A DNA stretch of 64,000 bases from NCBI GenBank assembly GCA_035771175.1, contig CM069603.1, forward strand, positions 28,488,308 through 28,552,307, given 5' to 3'. The notes under the pieces are model-generated. The model searched no databases. It was not told the origin of the DNA and worked only from the letters and a program-made list of their open reading frames with translations. Positions 44,201 to 53,433 of this stretch are shown here, in pieces (position 1 is the first letter of the stretch; each line of letters begins with the position of its first letter). The stretch is from Paratinospora sagittata. Lineage: Eukaryota; Streptophyta; Magnoliopsida; Ranunculales; Menispermaceae. Position numbers and translations under genes: made by a program.

Positions 44201-47180
44201 AGATCTTGCCATTGCATATTTGATTATGTTGAAGTCACCACCTAAATGCCACTTCGATCCTTATATGACACTCAAGCCTGCGATCTCATCTCAAAAGTTG
44301 CTCATCTTGCTAGAGCTGCACATACCATAAACCCACCAGTTGTTGTCCCCTTCTTCCTCTTCAATCTGCAGTGAGACTGTGAAATTACCCACTAAACTGG
44401 TCTGAACCTAAAGTCTTCGAACTTCCCATATCATAGAGATGCTCCCAAACCTACCACATCTTGGCAAAACAGCCCATTCCTCGAACCTTTTAACCCCCAA
44501 ATATTTCTGATCACCATTCTATTGATTTCCTCTTGCTTCATCTCTTGCAAAACTACCAAATCTAGATTCTCCCTGATCAAAACTTCCCAATAGTTCCATT
44601 GATGAAGTCCCCTCTCTTCTCCAATGCCTTGCTCCATGCACTCTTCAGAATGTTGAGGATAGGATATGCTGGATTGGGGAATCAAATGGGGTTTTTTCAT
44701 TGAAGTCCTTCAAATACTTATCCTCCCCTGCTAACTCTTCTCCTTTCCAACAGTCAGTTTATTTGGAGTGCCCCTATCCCCTCCAAAGTCAAAATTTTAG
44801 GCTGGCTTGTTGCACATAAGAGACTTAACTGTGCAAATGTCTTACAAAGAAAGTTTCCTAGTATGATGATTTCCCCATCTTGGTGCTGCCTTTGCAGGAA
44901 TAACGAGGAAACAATTGAGCATGTTTTTGGGGACTGTGATATGGTGAAGGATCTATGGAACTGCTGGTGCAGAAAATCACAGCTGCTGACTCCACCTGAT
45001 GATGACTCCTTTTGTAGTTTTCCGAATGTTCAGATGAACAGTAGACTTTAGTTATATTGGGTCTGTATATATTTTGCTAATATGTGGTGTATTTGGGCGG
45101 AGAGGAACAATAGAATTTTTAATGACTGTAGGAGTAGCAGTTCTAGGCTTTGGGAGCAGGCTCTTTTTTTGTTTGCTATGTGGGTGAGCTCCTCTAAACT
45201 CTCTTTTGGGTATAGCTTCGGGGAGTGGATGTTCAATTGGAACACTATCCTCGATGCAATGTAGCTCCTTTGGGGCAACTCGTCCCTTTGGTATTCTTTT
45301 CCTTTTTATCCTTTAATATATATACTTATGTTTCTTGTCAAAAAAAATAAAAACTTCCTTAATGGCTGACTTTTTGGCTAAAGGCCCTCAAACTTACATA
45401 TTCCTTGTCAAAATTTTCATCTAATCTCTCTTATTTCTCATCTCTTTGAGCCTCTTTTCTAGTTGATGCCTAAATGCAAGCTATTCTTCACCTTCTCTGT
45501 ACTCGTCTTCATTGATTCTTTGTTCATCCTATCTTCCTTACCGAAATGAAGTAATGCCATCTTGAGGGCGCTTAAAAAAAATTCTGATGTGTCCATATAC
45601 TTCTCCTCATCGACATAAGTATTCAACCTAGAATTATAATGAAACATATTTGGATTTGTTTTGTGTACAAGAAGTATCTTTTTTTTTTTTTTCTTCCCTT
45701 GAGACTAGCATTGGTTGCTGAAAATTGAAAACCTAAAACTGGGTACTACTATATGCAATTATATAAACTTTCCATATGTTAAATTTGTATTTAATTTATA
45801 TTGCCTGCCTATTCATGGTGAATTACTTGAGCATTACCTTAATGCTTGACTACGCCAAGATTTGAAGAGACGGATCTAGGTACCAATAGGACTCATGTTG
45901 CTGACTGTAATCGGTATCAACAGGGCTCAATATGAAAAGAGTTATATGATGAATTTACAGATTTACCTTTTTCTTAATTGTCTTGGAGGAACAATAATGA
46001 TGAGGTAAGTAAAGTATGCCATAACTCATCCCCGCTCCTGAACCAAGCTAGAAAAAGAAAAAGAAAAAAAAATAGAGTGAAAAAAGAACAACGAAAGAAA
46101 GAAAAATAAGCAAAATAATGTCTTCTGATTTTCACTGAGACAGACTATAAAACCTTGTCCTTGTAATTTTATGCTTAGGGTTGTTCTTTAATTCTTTTTT
46201 TTTTTTTTTCTGCATATGATATAGATCTTGGATTTGAACTAAATCATTCCACACTTTCTAATTCTTGACATTGGAAGGCAATTTACCTTCATGCTTTATG
46301 GTCAATTCATATTAGTTGAGTCTTCTGAGAAAATATTCTGCTATTTTGACTTTGTTATGCATTATTCACATTGAACAAATTTAATGTGAATATAGGTGAG
46401 AAGTTAGCCATCTTTGCTATGTATTTCCTTGGGGTGGAAGGCACTAGACTTCTACTCCGGCTCTGGGTGCCATCTGGGCTCCTTTTGCTACATGACTGCT
46501 GCACCACTGGAATAGATACAAAGATGTAACCTTGGGAAAATGAAGTACTTAATATCTGTGATATGGTTTTAAATTTTCAATTTCCTGAAGGTTTAATCTG
46601 GACAGGCACAACATTATACCTAATTTCTTGTCTGCTCATATGTGAATTTATCATTCAACCTCACTGTTTCTCTTATTCTGGTTAACGGCTGGCACCTAGG
46701 CGCCAACACTGGTTTGGCTTCCTTTCTTCACCATCACCCAGCGCCCTGGCCTCCATGCACTGGATATCACCACCTTGATTTTCTTCTCTCCAGAGCCTAG
46801 GCTTTCATTCTCCAAGCCTAGGCCTCCACGTACTGTTTTTCACCACCTCTATTAAACTTGATTCCCATCGCATATTTGCTTGCAATCCTACAAAATAAAG
46901 CAACTAATGAGTAAATGAGTCATAAAATAATCCTAACATGCACAAATATCACTAATAAACCTATGAAATAACTAGTTAGAAAACAACTTATCAATGGCTA
47001 TTGGTCTTGCTTGTGTTGGAATGATTTGTCTATTTGCTTCTGCAGGATGCAGATACATCTGCTAGAAAGGCAGAAGCAACATGGAAACGTCAAGAAGATG
47101 TGATCGCAGGAATAGTTCCAAAGAATGGCAGGGAACTTTTCTTGCATGAACCTTGGGTGTTTGATAATACTCGTTATTAA
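38282..47180 (+). CDS. Small DFRP-C/LEREPO4-like protein, two exons with a transposon-filled intron
   Basis: Exon 1 is 38282-38389 (36 codons, MGAEEKREQEVGEEARSRLG onwards, ending FLSWKRHK); an in-frame TGA lies upstream of the ATG. The donor is CACAAG|gtctag. Exon 2 is 47046-47180 (44 codons and TAA), preceded by the acceptor ttctgcag; it reads DADTSARKAEATWKRQEDVI and ends NGRELFLHEPWVFDNTRY. Both junctions are phase 0 and the join makes a continuous hydrophilic 80-residue protein. The pattern 'F..WK..K' followed some 30 residues later by 'GRELF' resembles the C-terminal region of ZC3H15/DFRP1-type proteins, which bind DRG GTPases in translation; here there is no CCCH finger. The 8,656-bp intron (38390-47045) holds LINE, SINE and inverted-repeat elements. 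The splice model is inferred from sequence alone; it could be a decayed gene copy, and an extra exon is possible. Confidence 0.6.
38973..39233. repeat. 137-bp tandem repeat, two copies
   Basis: The block starting GTGGTTCGACCGTGTCTACA (38973) recurs at 39110 with about 10% change, including 'aagatgcaaaaaggcaattctt' and 'cgctctcctctta'. It lies within the intron. Confidence 0.75.
39402..39412. repeat. G11 homopolymer
   Basis: Eleven consecutive G in an AT-rich intron. Length may vary or be a sequencing uncertainty. Confidence 0.8.
39603..39700 (+). mobile_element. 5'-truncated SINE, 98 bp, with target-site duplication
   Basis: The insert contains GCTCGAGCC (like a Pol III B box), 'ggaattagtcgag' typical of Au-like plant SINE bodies, and ends in an A-rich tail (A9, then GGAC and A6). 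It is flanked by a perfect 13-bp repeat AGAATGTGAATAC (39590-39602 and 39701-39713). The A box half is absent, so it is a truncated copy. Confidence 0.8.
40590..40860 (+). pseudogene. LINE 3' end fragment inside the DNA element
   Basis: The stretch follows the 3' end at 45082-45340 block by block: 'atgtggtgta', 'ggaa.aatagaattttta', 'gg.tatgggagca', 'gggga.tgg.tg.tcagttggaac', 'ttctttttc' and the terminal 'tgtttcttgtcaaa'. It is more decayed than that copy and ends in TA repeats in place of an A tail. Confidence 0.7.
40878..41084. repeat. Direct repeat of about 67 bp
   Basis: TGTATAGCTTAAACATTGT with the following 'aatgctagtgttatactttatttccatcatgc' occurs at 40878 and 41018, nearly identical. 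A third partial relative of the preceding 'ataaagcata.ggtt' segment is at 40517. Confidence 0.8.
42127..43092. mobile_element. DNA-transposon-like element with CTGTTTGGTA ends, about 970 bp
   Basis: Left end GGCCCTGTTTGGTAGAG and right end (complement) GGGCCTATTTGGTAAAGC bound the insert. It separates two adjacent parts of the antisense LINE RT. Internally 42310-42790 is related to 37023-37370. No transposase seen; the target duplication is not clear. Confidence 0.5.
44640..45352 (+). pseudogene. LINE 3' end (plus strand): zf-RVT domain and tail
   Basis: Encodes the typical C-terminus of plant L1 ORF2: SAPIPSKVKILGWLVAHKRL in one frame, the zinc-binding SWCCLCRNNEETIEHVFGDC (44878 onwards), then after a TAG (45049-45051) MWCIWAERNNRIFNDCR. 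It ends with a UTR closing in 'tttcttgtcaaaaaaaataaaa' (45331-45352). It is 5'-truncated, as is usual for LINE copies, and abuts the endonuclease end of the minus-strand LINE. Confidence 0.82.
45353..47045. other. Rest of the large intron; no further gene recognised
   Basis: 45360-45650 may hold a small decayed LINE ORF1-like piece on the minus strand (a KEDRMNKESMKTSTEKVKNS segment), but I cannot confirm it. The remainder is AT-rich with poly(T) and poly(A) runs and a GC-richer 46680-46850 stretch of unknown origin. The intron ends with a pyrimidine-rich acceptor. Confidence 0.45.
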
Positions 47181-48318
47181 GGTGGGTGATATATACTTAG
47201 ATATCATTTTTATTTCTTTCATTTTCAACTATATGACAGTCAGTTGTGATGTGCTGAGCAGAATGTCCATATCTTATAGTATCAGGAAAATGATAGTGTG
47301 TAATGACAATGAGGTGATCTGTTGGAAGACATTGTTCTGAATATTTTGTTTGATGCTAAATATAAAATATACAAATTTTTGGATAAATTCATTCAATTAG
47401 AATCAAGTTATTACAAGCTTGGTTAGTAACTTAGCAAAAGGTTACCATAAATTCTGAATACCTTGAAATGTCCTTGATTACTTGTGCTACTTGTCTTTTT
47501 GTCGATAGAATGCATATTTAGTTGTGCATTGTAGCAAAGATTGTACTTACAAATTACTAGAAACCATTTTCATTAGTGCCAAAATTCTATAATGAATCCC
47601 TGGGTTTTTTTTCCTTGGTGGTAGAAACTATTGGAGAGTGAGAAGAGACCATACTCTTTGTCTTGATAGCTACACCCATTGAACGATCAAACACTAGTGA
47701 GGGGTGGTCACAAAAGAAAAGAGGTACTATGATTACCTTAACTGATTTTGCAATTTGTTATGTTTTCCTGCTTGATCCCCTAAAATACAAAAGGCAATTG
47801 ACATTTTGTATTTTTAGGCCTTTCAATCTCATAGCAAGTGTTTATTGGATCGATTGCAAGATACTTGCCCAAAGACTAAGGTGAGTAGCTGTAAAGATCA
47901 CTCTGACCAAGGATCCTTGTTTACTTATAGATTGAAACTTCAACAGGCTTGTTTAGTGTTCTAGTGGATTGAGTCAAGAGTTAAAGCAACCTAAAGATGA
48001 AGGCCTTTAGTTAGAGAAATTTTTTTGAAATGAGGTTTTTTAAATCACAAGGGGGAAAATGCCAAGACAGTCAGGCCAGGCATGACTCAATGGTGCGTTC
48101 TTTGAGAATCAAAGTTGTAACTGTTAAAATGATAATCTCTATTGAAGGCTCTGTTTTATGAAGGATGGTATTTACCGAGGAGTTGTGGTTGGTTTCTTTT
48201 CCCTTCCCCTGTTCCCACTCTGCCTCTTTGTCACCTTAATTGATCATACTTCAATGCTAGTTTTTCTACAACACAAGCAAGAAATCTCTGTTTTTCTATC
48301 ACAAATCAGCAAACCATT
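47181..48318. other. No gene recognised (3' flank of the 47046-47180 exon)
   Basis: AT-rich, short frames only. The 3' UTR and polyadenylation site of the preceding gene should lie in the first few hundred bases; no single signal stands out. Confidence 0.4.
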
Positions 48319-48660
48319 GTTTTTTTTTTTTTTTTTTTTTGTGGAGAAGATACAATTTATTCCTTAAATCTAATCCTCCCATGGAAATCTGGCCCCTTCG
48401 AAACTGACTATGCCACACCAATGACCTCGACCTGACCACCCGACACCGCACGCACTAGGCGACCCATAGGCTCGAACCTGCACCCACCAACCCGTACCTG
48501 GGACTCTACAGCGAACCCGCTGCCACGTTAGAAAGTATTCTTTTGTTTGCCCGTGAGACGTTTGAAAATCTGGCAAAACTAGGACTCGAGCTTGCACTGT
48601 GTCATCATGCCTCAAAGCCTCGAACCATCAGCCCGATGCACCATTGGCAAATCAACAAAC
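48319..48660 (-). mobile_element. SINE-like or other poly(A) retroposon, minus strand
   Basis: A T-rich run of about 22 (48320-48341, a poly(A) tail on the minus strand) follows minus-strand GGAATAAATTG and a GC-rich body of 320 bp that stands out from AT-rich flanks. The far end holds GGTTCGAGGC (48620-48629) and GCTCGAGTCC (about 48587-48596), both like Pol III B boxes, with TGGTGCATCGGG upstream as a poor A box. The family is not recognised and no target duplication was confirmed. Confidence 0.45.
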
Positions 48661-49548
48661 TTCATTTATTATCCATGGGAGAATGATCAAAGAATGATGA
48701 GTTTATGCAGCCATTGCAAACCCAAAGAACCAACTTACAATGCATTGTTGTATCAATAACTTGGAGATTTAATATCAATTATTAATTGAAAAATGCCAGC
48801 CAAACACATAATTAAACCAGTAGAAAATCAGATAAACATCAAGTGTACAGATTTTTATGTAGTTCAATAATGTGCCAGTGTCGAACAAATTTTTATCTAG
48901 TTCGATAATGTGCCAATTGCCAACCATAGGATCTATTTTTTTTATTTTTTTTTGTTTCCCACAAGGTATCCTGACACCTTCGAGTACAAGACTAGTTCTT
49001 GTTTGAGACGGGAGTGGAATGATAGATCTTTTTCAAAAAGAGTGTCTTCAATAATCAAATCCTAAAACTTTTATACAAAAATGATCTTGAGATTCAGCCC
49101 GCTTCCGCTCAGCCAATCACCCTTGCTCAACCATGGAAATAATCTTAATAATCTTTCAAATAAGGTAACTTCATTAATGACCGATTTTAACGTTTGAAAC
49201 TAGATAAAATTTGTATTGTTATTTAGTACTAAATATTCTTTGTATTGCAATCACTTCTATCTGTTTTTATTTACTGGTTTTGATTTGTTTTTGGTGGGTA
49301 TATAATAGAAATTATAGAATTAAAAACAATAGGAGCCACATCCGACATAAAACATTAATTAATTCTATCATAACGGGAATTGACTAATCTGCAACCAAAT
49401 TTAGCGGCTCAATAAAGATGTAAGCTCGTCAATCCACATTCCACGCCCTAGCATTACCCTTTTGTATTGTTGGAGCCTGGAATTTTATTACAAAAGATAA
49501 TTGTTTTTTAAAATATCAAAAAACAATCCGCAAGTTTTGCTTTACCCT
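48661..49548. other. No gene recognised
   Basis: AT-rich intergenic sequence. The phrase 'atgtagttc.ataatgtgcca' recurs near 48855 and 48893, a local direct repeat of under 50 bp. Confidence 0.4.
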
Positions 49549-49752
49549 ATATATATATATATAAATTATATTGCGAAGTTTGAAATAATTTCCTACAAGT
49601 TCTTTCTCAAGAAATGACTTTGATTGGGTATAGCTAATTGCATCTTTTGTATATATATATATATAAATTATATTGCGAAGTTTGAAATAATTTCCTACAA
49701 GTTCTTTCTCAAGAAATGACTTTGATTGGGTATAGCTAATTGCATCTTTTGT
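49549..49752. repeat. Exact 102-bp tandem duplication
   Basis: The unit from the AT run through ATTGCATCTTTTGTA is present twice in immediate succession (offset 102; compare 49561 and 49663) with no difference that I can find outside the AT run. Such identity points to a very recent event. Confidence 0.92.
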
Positions 49753-50095
49753 ATGAAGTTGCTCATATCATCAATTTGATGCTGAAATTACTTCACTAGT
49801 GTCTAGTATTAGCAACTTAAAACTATACATATCAGAATTTAATACTGTGTTTAGTTCGCGATTCAAAAACAAGAATACAATTTAAAAAGAGAAAACTATT
49901 TTCTGAAAACAATCTGTATTTTCTTAACAAAAAATAAAAAACTAATTTTAAAATTTTTTGAACCAAATAAGTTTTTGATATTTTTAGATTTCTTGATAAA
50001 AAAAATTATATTCAAATTACGAATATAATTTTTTTGAATATAATTTTTTTCACACATTCATAGGGTTTTCTTCAATCTTAACAATTATATTTTTT

Positions 50096-50097
<2 letters not shown>

Positions 50098-50129
<32 letters not shown>
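50098..50129. repeat. (TC)n microsatellite, about 16 units
   Basis: Uninterrupted CT dinucleotides, fifty bases upstream of the tRNA-like locus. Confidence 0.92.
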
Positions 50130-50133
<4 letters not shown>

Positions 50134-50180
50134 GTTTAATTTTTTCTTATTAATTACCTGAAAATCAGGAATAACAGGCA

Positions 50181-50253
50181 GCGCCTGTAGCTCAGTGGAT
50201 AGAGCGTTTGTTTCCTAAGCGGAAAGTCGTAGGTGCGACCCCTACGTGGCGCG
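50181..50253 (+). tRNA. tRNA-Arg(CCU), probably degenerate
   Basis: The 73 bases fold as a tRNA: acceptor GCGCC.../...GGCGC, D arm GCTC/GAGC, anticodon loop TTCCTAA (anticodon CCU), T arm GTAGG/CCTAC. The A-box region TAGCTCAGTGG is intact. The T loop reads TGCGACC where TTCGACC is expected, changing the B box; the anticodon stem has three G-T pairs and the inner acceptor pairs mismatch. No T4 terminator follows closely. It may be a pseudogene or weakly expressed. Plant tRNA-Arg(CCU) genes are similar over the rest of the length. Confidence 0.8.
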
Positions 50254-50632
50254 TTAGTTTAGTTTAGTTGTATTCAATACCACTTCATATCTTCAATTTG
50301 TTTCTTCCTTTTCTATAACACAAAAAAAAAAAAAAGCCCAAATTTTATACACTAAAATCCAGCTCAAATCACAGAAATGCAATTGATCATATTAGTCTGG
50401 CTATGTTGATTCGGTTAAAAAAATATATAAATAAAAAATAGAAGCAGTAAAATTAACCACAAATAAGGCAGTTATTTCTGAACAGAAAGCATAAATAAAT
50501 AAAATTAAAATTGTTGGAATAAAAGTGAGAAAGTGACTTGTTTCAATCCAGTAATCCCAATAGCAGGCAGAGATGAGGCATCCAATGCAAAATCAAAATA
50601 ATCGCCCATGTGGATGTGGGCACTGGTCAGAG
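50254..50632. other. Intergenic; probable 3' flank of the HMA gene
   Basis: AT-rich, with several TTTATT motifs (AATAAA on the minus strand) that could serve the minus-strand gene ending at 50633. No frame of interest. Confidence 0.4.
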
Positions 50633-52518
50633 TCACGAACAAGGCCAAAACTCTGCTTTCTTCACCTTGGATATGCTCTCCAGAACACCTACTGGTGACA
50701 CGTGTCCCGTCACTGTTACTCTCTTCGTCTCCAAATCTATACTGAACGACGTCACTCCTACTCATCCATGCATCAGTGAAAAAATAACTCAGTACATATA
50801 TAAAGTCTTCATTTAATGAATTTAATTAAGGTGGAGAAAGGTAAAAATATGGGACTCTGTACATATATAGTGACAGCTTTTTATTTACTAAAAGCTATCT
50901 CAACTCAATTTAGAGCAATGAAGTAATATAGTAAAGAGCAAAGGGTAGATAATAGTGACTGACTGATGCTACCCTAAAACCAACTAAAATAGCACCAAGT
51001 GATATATCTTGATTTTACATTATTTTGATATTTCTTAAACCATAGTATATATATATATACTTTGTAATTCAAGAAAGATTATTTTATGATATACAATAAT
51101 TGATGTGATTGAGAAGGTGTTTTAAACTAGGTAGGTCGCTTAATCATATTAATGTCCTTTTATTTTATTTTATTTTATTATGTTGGTACAGTTCATCATT
51201 TTTCTATGATACTTAGTGCTGACACTAGTACTTAAGGAGGCGAAGTGCAAGTTCAAAGAGCAATGGGGGCTGGTTCATGAGCAGGTGTAGCAGCAGACGT
51301 AGTGGGTGCCCACTACTGATTTTTCAGTACTTTGTACTAAGAATATAGGCAGTGAAGTCAGATAGTTTGTAAAAACTGAATTAATTACCTTCCATCTTTG
51401 ATAAATGTTTCTTCACTTTTCCAGCACATCCTTGACAATGCAGAGAAACTCTCAAAACCACCACCTGCCCCCAAACGGTACTATTTAGAGAAAGAAAATT
51501 CTAAAAAAGAAAAAAAAAAAGAAAAAGAAAAAAGAGAATGGTAATTTTAAGAAGGCTCAGTTAAAATTTATAACAAAGTTTCTATTAAACGCAAAGGTTA
51601 TTGGATGATACCAATCAGCATTCACATTTAGATAAAAGTATATTTAAATGCATTTAAAAAAAAAAAATCTTAAAGCCCATCAGTACCCCTAACTATAGAT
51701 TTCTTTAATTTTTAACCAGCAATAGGAAAAAAGAAGTTAGCAACCTATATAACTCAGCATGAACAATAAAGTTCAAAAAGATCAAAATGCCATGCTGATT
51801 TCACTTTAAACCCAACAGTATGTACGTAAGCTAGCCTTTTCTAGTGAGAAAAATGGGACGTTTTGAAGAAATTAACACAATTTTATATATATATATCTAA
51901 TTCATCCAATCTCATCACTTAATTTAGTTATGATCTCAATAATATCTCTAATATGCTGAACCCAGTAGCACTATATAGTTAAATCAGCGTGTCATGTTTT
52001 GCATGAATCCGGGTACATGATTCACTTTGAACAAAATTAATCTCATCTCATTCCCTATAATTTTGTAACCTTCATGGCTATTGCATTGCATCAAACCACA
52101 AGATCAAAGAAAAATAAAGACAACAGAGATCTACCTGGAATGTGATATCGGATGTAGTTAGAGAGGGTGGTGGTGGTACGATATGAGTGTTGGAGACGAT
52201 TCGTTGAGACCTCTCCCGTTCACGATCTTGATTCAACACTGATGAGAGAGTAGTAGCAGTACTACGACTAGTAGTAGTAGCAACAGTAGTATTCCTGTTA
52301 ATATTTCTTAAAGAGAGGCTCCGGGGCTCAGCAGCAAGTCTAGAGTACTTGGTGGTGTTCATCAACATAGAGTGATCTACCATAGTTCTTCTGCTATTGT
52401 ACTGTCTTCTTGGCACAATCACTGAACGAGGATCACCGGTACTCATGCACACTGCAGTTGAAGCTGGTGTCTGGCACATGAATCCGCGACGCATGTTCTT
52501 CTTACCACCCTTCATCAT
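50633..52518 (-). CDS. HMA-domain metal-binding protein (NaKR/HIPP-like), three exons
   Basis: Exons on the minus strand are 52518-52135, 51464-51389 and 50757-50633, giving 194 residues. Introns begin GT and end AG: CAG|gtagat to ggcag|GTG, and GAAG|gtaatt to gagtag|GAG. The N-terminus (MMKGGKKNMRRGFMCQTPAS) and its Ser/Thr/Arg-rich region, ending in a PPPP stretch, precede the HMA fold: VVVLRVSLHCQGCAGKVKKH with the metal-binding CxxC, then KMEGVTSFSIDLETKRVTVT and GVLESISKVKKAEFW. The order and the PASTAVC motif fit the NaKR/SPP group of plant HMA proteins, linked to phloem and ion homeostasis in Arabidopsis. There is no C-terminal CaaX prenylation box of the HIPP type. Exon 1 offers two adjacent ATGs; the first is used here. 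The CDS looks intact. Confidence 0.87.
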
Positions 52519-52800
52519 CAATATCACACCACCTACCTAATCTGCTATTCTGCTTGATCTCTCTTCTTGTGTGCTAGCTAGCTGCTTCAATGTCAATGTT
52601 TTATGTGTGTGCGTTGGGAGCTCAGATAGAACTGAGAATATGAGAGAAGGAAGAGAAGCGAGAGAGTTTTTTGAGGTTATTGGGAGAGAACAGAACTGAA
52701 AACTGCTGAATTATGCTTTCTTTATGAGGTGTCTAGCTAACAACTTGTTGATGTAGAACAGAGTGCTGTGATGGGCCAAGTCTTTCTTCCTTTGGAATAG
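52519..52800 (-). promoter_or_regulatory. 5' UTR and promoter region of the HMA gene
   Basis: On the minus strand a CATAAAGAAAG box (about 52715-52725) lies 200 bp before the ATG and is followed by a purine/pyrimidine-rich leader with GCTAGCTAGC near 52575. TATA assignment is tentative. Confidence 0.4.
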
Positions 52801-53398
52801 CTACATCAGTTTGTGATATAATTGACCAATTATATTTCTACATGCAATATTTTTCTTCTTTAAGTTCCAAACTTAATTTCTACCGTATTGAATGATATGT
52901 TGATTTTCAAGAAAGAAACAGAAAAAGAAAGAAGAGCATCATAGATAGATAGGGACCACAAGGCACAAACACTTCATAGGATAGGGTCCCACTCTGTTAT
53001 ATGGGTCCATCTACAAAGATAATGATAATTGTTTAGATATGGATAAAAGTAATGTTACATTGACATTTATGGTATATATCACAAGTGTACCCCTTATTTT
53101 CATACATCATTAGATTATCTCAAATCATGTGTTGGTATATTATTCAAGATAATTTAATAATGCATTAATTAATAATGATGTATACTTTAAATATATAAAA
53201 TGAATGTTACTTCAGTATTTTCCTATAGATATAGATAAATGGTGATATATATACAGGTGTGTGTTTATATGTATGTATCCCATTTGAAGTTGGTAATAGT
53301 TCTTCTTACGTGTGATGCTTTCATTTTAAGTGATGAAAAAATATTGATAAAACTTGTAAAACAAGGACCAAAAAAGTGAAAGTAATGGTCAAAAGGGG

Positions 53399-53433
<35 letters not shown>

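Larger units (their letters stand above)
39800..44700 (-). pseudogene. L1-type LINE (minus strand), endonuclease and RT remnants
   Basis: Reading from right to left: endonuclease with ENLDLVVLQEMKQEEI (about 44570) and WHLGGDFNI (about 44240); RT start with QGPNGFTMDFFSELF (about 43290) and FFAKFNKNDVINA (about 43210); RT palm with LVLVANETMEYERRKKKGVT and KIDFIKAYD (42076-41990); GDPLSPLLF-like region near 41810; then C-terminal remnants such as EKGGLGIDDI-like sequence near 40080. Stops and frame changes are frequent. Two elements interrupt it: a CTGTTTGG-type element (42127-43092) and a TGTTGTCAAGG element (40381-41480). It lies wholly in the intron of the 38282-47180 gene, antisense to it. 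Confidence 0.82.

Noticed and set aside
46680..46860. GC-rich patch as a possible extra exon of the two-exon gene
   Set aside because: No frame with splice sites joins it in phase to the neighbouring exons, and the protein is already continuous without it.
50505..50765. 86-codon minus-strand frame as a separate protein
   Set aside because: It is exon 3 of the HMA gene read in the wrong frame.
52078..52527. 149-codon uninterrupted minus-strand frame as a single-exon gene
   Set aside because: Its last 19 codons are intron sequence after a good GT donor at 52134; the HMA domain is found only when the downstream exons are joined.
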